Positions 24,787 through 36,061 of a stretch of 64,000 nucleotides of DNA are shown here, piece after piece. The notes under the pieces are model-generated. The model had not been told where the DNA came from. It ran no database searches and was given only the letters and a program-made list of their open reading frames with translations. Source of the stretch: Desmodesmus armatus (taxonomy: Eukaryota > Chlorophyta > Chlorophyceae > Sphaeropleales > Scenedesmaceae); assembly GCA_007449985.2 (NCBI GenBank), contig VIIQ02000002.1, positions 1,178,001 through 1,242,000 of the forward strand, given 5' to 3'. The first letter of the stretch is position 1; every line of letters starts with the position of its first letter. A program made the position numbers and the translations under genes.

Positions 24787-24820
<34 letters not shown>

Positions 24821-27800
24821 GTGTGCGGCCGCCTGGCTGCCCACAGCATCCCCAACAGCCCCGCTGCCCTGCATGTGAGGCAGGCTGACGTGGTGGTGGG
24901 GCTGATGGGGCTGCGGGTAGCCTGGGCCAGCAGCAGCACCTGCTGCAGCACCCTGACCCTGCTGCTGCTGCTGGTGGTGCCCGGCGTAGTAGCTTCCAGA
25001 ATTAAACTGCTGCTGCTGGTGCTGCTGCGGGTACATAGACAGCGGCACGGGTGCGGCAGCAGCAGCAGCAGCGGACGCAGCACCACCCCCTGGGTGGGCC
25101 CACCCAGCCCCTGCTGTCGCCCCTGGGTGCACCTGCATGCCCTGCAGGGGGTGGGTGGGCTGAGAGGGCGCACCCCCTGCCCTGGCAGCAGCAGCAGCAC
25201 TACTGGCAGGACCAACCCCTCCATAGGCCGCATGGTGGCCAGGGCCCATCAGGCCTGCAGGGTGGCCCCCCTCTGGGTGGCCAGCAGCGCCGGCTGGGTC
25301 AGCCTCTGCGGCGGCGGCAGCAGCGATGTTTGCTGCAGCGCGCTGTGCGGCCTGGCGCTGCGCTGTGGCTCGCTCCTCTGCTGCGTGTCGTGCCTGCGCC
25401 TTGGCTGCGGCCTTGGCCTCCTCACGCAGCTTCTGGGGAGGGAGGGAGGGAGGGAGGGGTGTGTGGGGTGGGTGGGGCGGGGGGAGGGTCGGTGCGCAGG
25501 ATGAACATAGGAAGGGTGGACATGAGGATGCTACAACATGTTTGATTTGAGGCATGGCAAGCAGAAGCATAGGGGGAAAACCAGATGCACTCTCATGCCA
25601 GTGGCTGGGGTTCACTGTACAGCAGCATTGGTTCACTGTGCATTACAGCTGGGCTGGTGTTGGGCTGTGTGAGCATATTAGTCAGCGCACTCCCTGCCAC
25701 TCTCCGCACCGCCTTGCAGAAGGACCGGCACCATGTGCTCACAACCAGTCACCGGCACCATATGCCCACAACCATTGCCGTCACTGTTCCTGTAACGTTT
25801 TCTGCAGTTGTGCCTGTGGCTGAGCCCTGTGTTCCTACCCTTTTGTACCAAGGAGAACGGACTGCCACTGGCTGGCCACACAGGGCAATCAGGCAAACCC
25901 AAACGCGGGGGGCCCAAAAGCAAAGCCTCACCAGTGAGATACGCCCACCACCCCTATCCCCACCTTGTTTGCCTCGCAGCCCTTCTTCAGGTGCCTGTTG
26001 AGGCAGTACTTGCAGTTACCACAACGCGTCTGGCGCGGCTTCGGGGCGCCACCACCCTTGGAGCCCTTTGCACCAGCCGGAGGCGCTGCTGCTGCTGCTG
26101 CCCCACCCGCATAGCCGCCGCTACTGTCATACATTGCTGCCTGCTGCATCCAGTCCTCAGCGCCGTATGCTGCGTAGCCGCTGTCCCCCTGGTAGCCTGG
26201 CAGGACCCCCCAGCCCTCCATGTACATCTGCTGCTGCTGGGGTCATACTCCTGGTACTGCTGGGAGTACTGCTGCATGGCTGACACATCGTATGGCACCT
26301 GCTGCTGCTGCTGACCACCCATCCCTGTTGAAACATCAGAGTAGCCAGAAGGGAAGGTCCCCAGCTGTTCCTGCTCCTGGGATGGCTGCTGTTGCAGTTC
26401 CAGCTGCTGTGGTGGCTGCTGTTGCTGATGTTGTGGGTCTTGCTGCTGCTGCATGCTCCCGTACGAGGGCTGTTGGATCTGCTGCTGGCCTGCCTGCTGC
26501 TGCTGCTGCTGCTGCTGGTACACCTGGTTCTGCACTGCGTCCTGCTGCTGCTGTTGGTGCCGCCGGGTTGCCTCGTCTGCCGCTGTGCCTTGGCCCCATG
26601 CTGGCAGCAGCTTGGCTGCTGTGTGCTTGATTGCAGTCATGGGCCCCTTCACCAGCTGGCTCAGCCCACCACTCACGCCACGCACCAAGCTGGAGCCAAC
26701 AGCAGCACCAACACCAGCCACACCCCCAGCAGCAGCAGCAGCAGCAGTGCTGTCAACAGCAGGCAACCCCCCATCAGCAGCGGCAGCCTGAGCACCAGCA
26801 CCAGCATCAGCAGCAGAATTCCCTTCAGGGTTGCCTGCAGCAGCACCGCTCAGGGGCTGGCCCTGGCCCAGGCCTTGACCTGGCTGCTGCTCCTCAAGCT
26901 GCTGCTGCTGGGGCTGCTCGAGCTGTTGCTGCTGTCCTGGCTGCGTGGCTGCGCTCTGTGGTGTTGACTCACGCATGTGCTGCTGCAGCCGCTGCTGCAA
27001 GGGCCCTGCAGGGGTGGCCCCTCCTGCTGAGGCCCCCCCTGCTGCTGCTGCTGGCAGCATCGGGTCCAGCTCTGGTGTGGCCTCCCTGCCTGAACCTCCT
27101 GCTGCTGCTGCCCTGCTGCCCCCCACCTGCTGACTAGACTGGCTGGCAACTGGCCCACCCACCTCACTTGCCCCTGGGCTCTTCTCACTCACTGCCTCAC
27201 TGGGCTCTGGCCCCTCACTCATTGGCTCAGGAGTGAGAGAGCCGCCCTGAGTGGTCCCGCCCCCACTCACTGCATCACCACCACCACCACCAGCTGGTGC
27301 TGTGGGGTGCCCAGCGGCACCCTTGGAGGGGCCTGCAAGTGTGGTGGGAGGCCCTTCCTGCGAGCCTCCTGCTGTGCCAGCAGCACCCTCACCCTCACCC
27401 TCCTCTTGCTGCTGCTGCTGCATGCTGACCTCCTCCTCCTCCCCTGCCTCCTCCTCCCTGCTGAGTGCTGTGCTGAGCCCCCCCTCACCCCCCTCCTCAC
27501 CCTCATCCACCCCAGTGGCTCCTGACAGGGGGCGAGACATGCTGGTGGCCTGGCTGGCTGCCCCTCCCTCCCGCCCCGACATCACTCCCCTGCTGCCCCC
27601 TGCTGCTGTGTCTCGCTCATTGTCTGTGTTGTCCCAGTACTCCAGCAGAAGGTCTGAGGGGGGTGGGGTGGGGCTAGGGGTCATGCCAACCACCAAGGGC
27701 GGGGTGGCCTCACGTAGGCCGGACAGCAGCTCGCCACCCGCACCCGCCGTGGCCAGAGGGTGGCTGATACCCAACCGGCGAGCTGCAGCTGCAACAGCAG

Positions 27801-30800
27801 GAGACACCGCAGCCCCTTTTTCCTGCCCGGGGACCGCCCCCACCCCACCAACACCACCACTAACAGCACCAGCCGCACCCCCACCACCACGGACAGCATC
27901 CCCCTGTGCTGCTGCTGCTGCTGCTGTGGCGGCTGGGGGTGCTGCTGGCCTGTGGTGTGGCTCAGCGGGTGGCAGGCGAGGTGGTCGTGGCACGTGCAGG
28001 TCCAGGCTGATGTCCCTGAAGGGGTCGTGGGCGGTGGAGGTGTGGCCACACGCACAGCAGCGCACGTCACTGCGCAGCAACCCACTGAACACCAGGTCAA
28101 CCAGGGCTGTGGAACCACCTGGGAGACACTCCTCGGGGGGACGGCTGGCAGCTGCAGGGGGGGGGGGCGGCAACATAGTGCACAGACAGACAGGCAGCCA
28201 GGCAGGCAGGGAGGGAGGCAGCACACAAGCAGGATGTTGGCAGGTGGGTGGTGCCAGTCAGCAGCATCCTTCACACAAGGCGCTACTGCACGCACACACA
28301 ATCGACAGCTTGAAAGATGGAGAATGAGTCACTGCTGCCCCTTGCTGCTGCTGCTACAGCCTTTTCCTGCTCACCTTCAGTGTCCCCCTCAGGTTCAGGT
28401 GTAGCCCCGCTGCTGAGAGGTGTCTCATAGCCACTCAGGTCACCAGGGCCAGAGCCAGCCTGGTGCTGACTGGACGGCTCCAGCGGCCAACCATTCAAGC
28501 TGCTGCTGCCTGGCTGCTGCTGCTGCTGCTGCTGGTCCAGCTGCATTGGCAGTGGGTCTGTGTGGTGCTGCCGGGGTGCTGCTGCCATCAGTGGGGGGTG
28601 CTGCTGCCGGAGCTGCTGGGGCAGCTGGTTGGGGTGAGGCAGGGGGCCCCCACTGACACCAGCCAAGCCAGGGCCGTAGCCAGGCATGGCCCCCCCTAGC
28701 ACATTCAGGTGCCCAGGCTCCACACCCTGCTGACCCAACACTGGACCGGGACCTGTGCTACTGCTGGGAGGTGCGCCACCAACCTGCTGCTGCTGCTGCT
28801 GGCAGCTTGTGCCGGCTGCTGCTGCGGCGGGGGCAGGTGACGCCCTTGCAGTAGGGTTCCCCCTGCTGCTGCTGCTGCTTGTTGTGCCCCTGGTGTGATG
28901 AGCAGAGAGCCTGAGAGTCCCTCCAGCAGTGAGAGGTAGAACTCGTGTGCATCCTGCTGCTGGTAGCCAGCCAGGCTGTCGGCAAAGCGCCACCACTGGT
29001 ACAGGAACTCAGCAGGGCTGAAGGGCTGACGCTTGCCTGAGTACACCTCACCAAACACAGCATCCTGCACGGGATGCCCCCGGGGGGGGGGGGGGGGGGA
29101 AAGGGAGACAGCAGCATGGCAGATGAGGTGCTGGGGGTGGCCACATTTGCGCAAGCCCTCTTGCGTGTTATGTGTTGAATTGGAATGAGAGCAGTGCTGC
29201 AACTCCGTTTGGTAGCTCCCATGGGGCGCCCCCCTCCTGGGCATCTGACTGCAGCAGCCCTCCCCAAACCAAGGCTGTGTCAGCTGCATGTGCAGCACAC
29301 CCCCGGCCCCAAATGAGCAGCCATGTCAGCTCTCTGTGCAGTCCCCCCCCCCCCCGTCCCCCATCCCTTGTCCCTGCCCCCTCACCATCTGGCATGAGAG
29401 GCAGGGCTTGTCTCGTGTGGTGAGCCTGCAGCTGCCAGGGTCATGCCCCTCACCAAGGTAGAAGCTGCGCAGCAGCGGGGCATGAAGCATCACCTGCGGG
29501 GCAACACCACAGACGGCGAGCGGAAGTAATGGAATGTGGCAAACTGGTGCTACTGATGCGGAGTACGAAGTGGCTTCATTGTGCCAAGTGACATGCATGC
29601 TGCTTGGACCAGCGGACAACACAACAGCTTGGTTGTGTAGTCAACCCCACCACGGGAGGACTGTGTGCACTGCTGGTGGCTCGGGGGTGGGTGTCATGCC
29701 CCATGCTACTGCTGGGCGGGTACATGCTGCTAGTGCAGCAGGGTAAGGGCCAGTAAGGGCCCTGGCTGGAGGTTGAGTTACGCTTAGCACTCTCGTCTGC
29801 GCAGCATCCTAGACCACCATACCATGGCAATGTTATTTCAGCCCTGTCCCCCCTGTTCACCTGCAGTACGCTGTTCATGAAGCAGGTGTTGCCCAGGTTG
29901 TTGAGGCCACGCAGGCCCAGCGGGAAGCCGTCTGGGGCCACACACGCCTCCCAGCTGCCGGCGCCTGCTGCTGCTAGCGCTGCTGCCTGCTTCTGCTGCG
30001 CCTCTGCTGCTCCTGCCGCCGCATCCAGTGCTGTCTGGCTGCTGCTGTTGCTGGTGGGGTTGCCGCCAGGCTCGGGGGATGCTGCTGCTGCTGCTGCTGC
30101 CAGCCGCTGCCGCTTGGTGAGTAGCGCAGGGCCAGGGTCGTTGGTGGGGATGCTGCAGTGACCGTTCCTGCCTTGTTGCTGCAGCCACTGCTGACACGCA
30201 AGCTGCAGCAGGTGAAGAGCAAGAGGGCAGGCCCACCAGGCAGACAAGAAGAAGTGAGCGCTCCAGCCCCCTGACGACTAACACGGGCTGGATTGAAAGG
30301 GAGGGGTGACAATCTTGCATGGCTGATAAGTGTTGATTAAAGGGCTGACGTTGTCTAGCAAAACTTACCAGCAAAGCTTCATCGAAGGACTCCAGGTATA
30401 CATAGTCCTGGCAGCGGCGGCAGTGAAGCTCCAGGCGCTGGGTGTCCAAGGTTAGGAGGTGCTCTGCAAAACCACCGCATGCACAACAGACAAAGCTGCA
30501 GCGTTGATCAGACGTATGCACACGTCTGTGAGGCTGCCCAGCTGCCTAGTCGCATGAACTGCCCTACAACTCAGCGATGGATCACAGCAATATGCACTGG
30601 CGTGGCCCATTGCCCCAAGGTGACTCAAGGGCATGTTTCCGGTTTGTATTTCAAAGTGCACTGCGACATCTGCGTGGTCAGAGCTTCGCTGAGAACGGGC
30701 AACTCGCATTGCCGACAGGTCCAATGCTGTGGCGGCAAATAGGGAATGCCTGGCACAACTGCTTGCCCAACACGTTGAGTTACGGTGCACAACGTGTAGT

Positions 30801-31441
30801 GAGCCGAGCGTCTACGGCCCTGTCCACCCCCCCCCCCCCTGCTACAGCAGCAACTGCTTGACTGTGATGGTCCACCAACAGCCTGTCACGCACCACAGTC
30901 GGCACCAGCCTCAACCACGCCATTCTCTGCAGTCTTGTGGCATGCTGTGCACACAAATAGCTGCCTGCTGCTGCCTGCTGCTCCCTGCGCACAAGAAACC
31001 AGCAAAGGAATGCAGTGCACACGTGTGTTCAGTCTGACCTCACAGCAGCAGCCAAACAGCAATGTGCTCATCCTCATGCTCATCGATGTGATAATCAGGG
31101 CGTTATGGGGTGAGTCTGTGCTGCCAATGTGCTTGCTTGCTTCAAAGTAACATGCCCATGCACTCCCAACCTCCTGGTTGAAGGGCACCTTACGCTGCTG
31201 GTGTGCCAATCTATTTCCAGCTGTAGCGTGACTCAGGAACAACCATATAACACTCTCAGTATGCGTCCCAACTCTGGGAGACAGGCTCAGCTGCGGGCAT
31301 TTTTGCACTTTGCCAAGCTGCACCCACCTCTGGCAGCACTTTTAGCAGCAGCTGCCGCAGCTGGCTGACAGTGTAGTCGCTGCTGTCAATGTGGCTGCAC
31401 GATTGCTCCACCCTGGAGCGCTTTTTGGTGCCAGCCTTCAT
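22608..31441 (-). CDS. USP22/Ubp8-type ubiquitin-specific protease with giant insert
   Basis: Ten exons: 31441-31328, 30960-30890, 30495-30369, 30202-29861, 29493-29386, 29064-28333, 28151-25964, 25432-24659, 24362-24015 and 23543-22608. All phases agree if one base is added at each of two homopolymers (28859-28863 and 26239-26242), giving 1913 residues. The N-terminus is a compact ZnF-UBP (CSHID, CTACHKTAENG, CCACGGF, CRRCQDYVY). The protease has its Cys box NNLGNTCFMNS (catalytic Cys codon 29882-29884), GYQQQDAHEFY, zinc ribbon CCACG and CSACG, His box SGHYVSY (His codon 22995-22997) and NDPW (Asp codon 22947-22949). The family removes ubiquitin from histone H2B in the SAGA complex. About 1050 low-complexity residues, with a half-CXXC-like finger, separate FRDISLDLH from LAGCLRRFVRPE. 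Confidence 0.88.
23546..23632 (+). repeat. (GGGA)n tract forming the polypyrimidine tract of a 3' splice site
   Basis: GGGA repeats on the plus strand read as a long CCCT-rich pyrimidine tract just before the acceptor of the last USP exon (minus strand). The acceptor ends at 23544. The same design occurs at about 25436-25460 before another exon of the same gene. Confidence 0.75.
25964..26035 (-). other. Half-CXXC-like zinc finger coding segment in the USP insert
   Basis: The residues RCGNCKYCLNRHLKKGC give a C-x2-C-x2-C-x8-C pattern with a KK before the last Cys. It resembles the second half of CXXC domains (CGxCxxC...KKxC), which bind unmethylated CpG DNA. It is followed across the next splice by a long Ala/Glu/Arg helix (KLREEAKAAAKAQARHAAEE). 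The exact domain identity is inferred from cysteine spacing alone. Confidence 0.6.
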
Positions 31442-31762
31442 CAGGGACCAACAGCACAGCTACAGCAGACCAGCAGTAGTATCATCTCCCCAACGTCTCA
31501 ACGGGCGGATGTACGGCGATCCCCATGTCACAAAGTCTGCGAGATAAAGTAGTGGAGCTTCTTGCAAGCCATTTGGGGACCCTCTATGCGATCCCACACT
31601 TGTCTAACAGAACAGCAGGTGTGTCCTGGCAGTCCGAACATGTATGTCAGAGTATTGCTTACACCTTCCAGAGACGCTCAACACGGCCCGTCAGCTTGCC
31701 AACACAACACAACACACAACTCTTGCTTGATCTGGTCTTGTTCTTTCCTTGCCCCTCTCAGC
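31442..31762. promoter_or_regulatory. Divergent promoter between the USP and splicing-factor genes
   Basis: 321 bp separate the two start codons, the shortest divergent spacing in the window. No TATA box was recognised. Confidence 0.5.
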
Positions 31763-34742
31763 ATGGGCAGGTCTCGCAGCAGAGATCGATATGATCGCAA
31801 ACGAAGCAGATCACGCAGCAGAAGCCGGGACAGACGGAGGCGCAGGTACTTGAAGCAGCAGCAACAGCAGCAGACCACAGCAGTCTCACCACCGTCAGCA
31901 CAACACCCTCCTGTTGGGTGTGCGTGTACGTGGAATCTCACTCACACTCGTCATATTCTGTGCATGCAGCCGCAGCAGGGAGAGGCGGAGAGGCTGGGCA
32001 GACCCGGACCCAGTGGTGAGCACTGCATTTGGCAGCGGGATGTGAGGCCGGTTGCAAGGAGGGATTTCAAGCCTTAGGTTGCCTTACTTCCTTTCTCTAC
32101 TCTTAATCCAGTCCCCACCGCTCACAGCCATGGCTGAGAAGTGAGTGTGCATGTTGTCCTTGCCCTGTTGCAGACGCAGATGCAGGCGCTAGCAGCAGCT
32201 GAGGCCCAGGCACAGCTGCAGCGGCAGATGCTGGCGCAGCAGCAGGCCCTCCTAGCAGCAGTCCCTGCCATGACAAACCCGGCAGCGGCCCTGGTAGCTG
32301 CAGCAGCAGCTGGCGGGGCGACGCTGGCAACGGGAGGAGGCATGGCTGTCGACAGCACCACCGCGCGCAAGTCCCGTGAGGTGTACATTGGCAACCTGGC
32401 CATTGGCGCTGTCACCCCAGAGATGCTGACAGAGCTGTTCAACGCTGCACTGGCTGGCATGGTGTCGGACCCTGTGCTGGAGCCACCCGTCATCAACGTC
32501 AAAATGGACAACACAGGTACTACCTACTTGGTTTTCAGGCGGCCTCATAGTTGGCTACAGCTAGCTACGCTACAGCCTGCCATGCTGTGAGTCCGAGCCT
32601 ACTTGCAGCCACCTGTCAGTGCTTCATATCTTTGGTGGATCATCCAGTCCGCCACCAGGACACAGCAGGGACATGGCAGGGGCCAGGCAAGGGCTGGTGA
32701 ATGAGGTTTGCTCGTAGCCGCAACAAAGCAGCAGGATCTGAGTGGGCTCTGCACCTTTTATCTTGCACCTGCACCTGCACCGGTTGTTGGGTGCTCTGCT
32801 GCTCGACCCCTGTGAGGCACAGTGTGTTGGGATGCAATGCGCAGCAGCTGCTGTCGGGTTTGCGCTTGACCTGTGGGTTTGATCTGCACACAGTTCCTCT
32901 GCAGGCGCCGCAACACAGCGGTGTCGGACCAAGCCACACAGCAGTGTCTGACCAAGCCGTCACCAACACCTGCTGCCTGCCCCCTGTTCCCTCAGGCCGC
33001 TTTGCTTTTGTTGAGCTGCGCACCGAGGAGCTGGCCACCACCTCCATGACCCTGGACAAGACAGAGCTGCTGGGACGGCCCATGAACATTGGACGACCCA
33101 AGGGCTATGTGCCAGGCACATCAGCACCAGGTGAGACAGGCGGGTGGTATGTGGCGACATGGGGTCCCAACTGACTGGCAATCCTTGCGTACAGCCACAC
33201 GGGACCGCAGTTTGCTATGTCTTCTCTGCATGTGTATGCTTCAGTAGAGCGAGGCGGGGCTGACTAGTCCTGTCAGCCCCTGCCAGGATGCACCAGCAGC
33301 ATGTGTCTTGTGCATCTTGGTTGTTTGCAACAAGCTAGAGCCAGGCAGCTTGCACATTTGTACATCTCATGTGAAGCTGACTGTTGGCTGCTGTGCCTGC
33401 TCTGTTGCTGTCATGTTGCGTAACACCTTCTGTGTACGTGTTTCATGTGTGCTGCAGCTGCCAACGACACGCTGGCTGCCGCTCAGCAGGTTGTTGCTGC
33501 TCTCATTGGTGGTGGCACCAACGTGGTGCTGCTGGAGAACATGCTCAACGCAGCAACCATACGCAGCGCAGACGAGCGGCAGGAGGTGAGGCACCCGCCA
33601 GCCCCCTGCTTGCGTAACACAGCGCCTGCTTACCACTGGCAGCACTGACGGTCATGGGGTGTACTCTCACACATGTGTAGGCTTCTCGCTGCATTCCCTG
33701 CACACTAGCAGCTGGTACCTGGTAACTGGTAGGCGTGCGAACCATCCCTTGCCTCCGGTTGTGACCTTGAATGCACTTCTCCATTTTAACAGCTCGCACA
33801 CAAAGACCCCAGTTAGGGCCTCAACAACCCCCACACTTGTACGGTGTGGCCTCACTGGCTGTCTTTGAGCATCATTGCCACGCCTGGTGCTGCCCTCCCC
33901 CCCTCCCAGGTGTCTGAGATGGTGTATGAGGAGAGTGTGCGGTGCGGCAAGGTGCTGGGCATTGCTGTGCCGCTGCCTCCGCCCGAGGTGGGTGACGAGG
34001 AGAGCAGCCGCGTGTACATCAAGTTTGCAACAACTGCTGACGCCACCAAGTGCAGGGAGATGATGGACGGCCGCATGTTTGACGACAACAAGGTGGGACG
34101 GGGCGCTGAATGGGGATGAAGGGTCGGCTGCTGCTCACCACTCCCTTCTTGTTGTCAGCCATTGCCTGTTGTTGTCAGCCTTTGCCTGTTGGGTTGGATG
34201 GTGTCTCCTGAGCAGTGTGCTGTGGGGGTAGGAGACTGGGGGGTGGTGTGCTGGTCACCTTGGCAGTTTTTCACCCTTTGTGTGTTGAGCTGGATGGCAC
34301 CGTCTGATCAAGGCCAGGTACGGGACCGGGTGCTATGTAGCCTCAGTACTGGAGCTTTCCCAGTACCCATCCAGCTTGGTGATGGTTGCAGCTGCTGCAC
34401 CATGTTCTTGAATTTTATGCTCAGCTCCACCGCCGTCTGCAGCACGTGCGCGATAATCATATGCCAACAGTCTTGCTCCGCTGCTGCTGCTGCTGCTGCT
34501 GTCCCCAGGTGAAGTGCAGCCACGTGACGGAGATGGACTACAACCGTGCAGCTGCAGGGGAGTGGATCAGGCCCGGCCAGCTGCCCCCTGTGCCAGCAGC
34601 AGTGCAGCCCTCATATGGCATCCCCGGCCTGGCCATCCCTGGGCTGCCCCCAGCTACAGGGATGATCATCCCAGGCCTGCCTGGCCAGGCCCCACTCAGC
34701 ATACCATCAATGACGGGCGGGGCCTTCCCACCGCCCCCCTGA
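31763..34742 (+). CDS. RS/RRM/UHM splicing factor, U2AF65-like
   Basis: Seven exons: 31763-31845, 31970-32015, 32174-32516, 32996-33130, 33458-33585, 33910-34092 and 34509-34742. All phases match, giving 383 residues. The order is an RS-rich N-terminus (MGRSRSRDRYDRKRSRSR), a WADPDP motif, a Gln/Ala stretch, one RRM (SREVYIGNLAIGAVTPEML ... GRFAFVELRTEE ... GRPMNIGRP), a Gly/Ala linker, and a UHM-type RRM (VVLLENMLNAATI ... SRVYIKFATTADATKC ... DGRMFDDN, with the R-x-F element). A Pro/Gly/Ile tail ends the protein. U2AF65-type proteins bind the polypyrimidine tract and recruit U2 snRNP. Canonical U2AF65 has two RRMs before the UHM; only one is seen here. PUF60 or RBM39 relatives are alternatives. 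Confidence 0.85.
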
Positions 34743-35309
34743 GTGGGCCAACAGTGTTGCTGTGTGTGTGTGTGTGGGGGGGGGGCTAGTGTTTTTTTGT
34801 TTGCTGCAGCCCGGGTGTAGATTGCTGCAGCCCAGGTGTGCCCCTGGGGCTGGTGTTTGTCATTGGGTCTCACCATGTTTGTGTTTGTTTGGAGTGATCA
34901 AGTGGGGGAGGGGGCCCATGGTACGTTGTGTGCAATCAGTCAAGCAACAGCGCTGAGGGCAGTGGGGTTCACTGCAGCATTTACAGTCTGAGCTGGTTGG
35001 GTTGTGGTTTTGTCACACTGTGGCTGGTGCAGCCTGGCTGTTGCCTCCCTGCCAACAGGGGCTCGCCCCGGGTTTGGTCTACTGATGTGGACACGGCCAG
35101 GTCTTTCAGCACTGGCCGTGTTGGCAGCACCTTTGTAGGTTTGCAAGCCTCTGCAGACTGTGGCACTGCTTGGCTGGGGTGTCTGTCAAGGCACAGTGCT
35201 GCTAGCCATTTGATGCCTTGAGCAGCCTGTTGCGGGTTTCAGTGAGACAACACTTCATCGGACACTGCACACAGTCATTGTGTGTCGGTGGTTTTGCGTA
35301 TGTCAGTGA

Positions 35310-35314
35310 TGTAA
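35310..35314 (+). terminator. Candidate TGTAA poly(A) signal of the splicing factor
   Basis: The motif lies 568 bases after the stop codon, facing the SMC3 signal at 35496. Confidence 0.35.
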
Positions 35315-35495
35315 CAAGGGATGGTTTGAACGCTTGCAGTATCCTGCCGTCTCGATGCTTTTACTCGTGATACAGCTTGAGGCAGCAGACGGGTCAAGAA
35401 GCAGGTGCACAAGGCATGACATATATTACTGACCACCTGCGCGCGCATTCACACTGATGCCTGTACCTCACAACCAGCAGATATTGACATGCATG

Positions 35496-35500
35496 TTACA
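35496..35500 (-). terminator. Candidate TGTAA poly(A) signal of SMC3
   Basis: TTACA on the plus strand reads TGTAA on the minus strand, 562 bases after the SMC3 stop. Confidence 0.35.
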
Positions 35501-36061
35501 ATGCGTGTCGCAGGTTGCTCAGAATGGGGTGCCTGCTTGTGCAGCAGTTACCCATGTCTGTTCGCATGTGCATTGTGTTTGAACCCCCTGTCAGAGCACA
35601 TGCACACGTGCTGACAGCATCAGCTCCTGCCGGCTACGGGCCACCCACAGCCTACCATTGCATCACAGTGGTAAGGCAGGCGCCACATGCTCTTGACGGT
35701 TGACAAGACTCATACATGTCACAGCATGTTTGGGTAGGTAAGGCGCTGCCAGTGTGCTCACATGGCAGCAGTGGCGCCTCCTCAAGCCTGCCTGGGCTAT
35801 TTCTAAGCCACAAGCTGGCATGGGGTCAAAGATTACCATACAATGAGATGCAGCGTATATGTACATAGCGCAGCATGCAACCACGGGGCAAGCTACACAC
35901 GAATTGAGGTCAAAGTGTATGAATCGGTGACAAGCACTGTGTCACAGGGCTGTGACAGCCCTGTCGGCCCTGCACCCTCGTCAACATCAGAGGGCTCCTG
36001 TGCGTGGATCCATTTTGAGACCCTTGCGGTGCCCCTGCACTCCCGCGTGGGAGTGTGTGCA

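Larger units (their letters stand above)
34743..36061. other. Convergent 3' region between the splicing factor and SMC3
   Basis: No gene was recognised. A plus-strand TGTAA at 35310-35314 and a minus-strand TGTAA (TTACA at 35496-35500) mark likely ends of the two convergent transcripts, whose 3' UTRs would nearly meet. A (GT)n followed by a G-run lies at about 34760-34785. Confidence 0.5.

Noticed and set aside
24497..25504. 335-codon open frame on the plus strand
   Set aside because: It is antisense to the USP insert exon. CAG/CTG-rich coding DNA stays open in several frames, and no family resemblance was seen.
27251..28327. 358-codon plus-strand frame
   Set aside because: It is a shadow of the low-complexity USP insert; composition is Pro/Ser/Ala repeats only.
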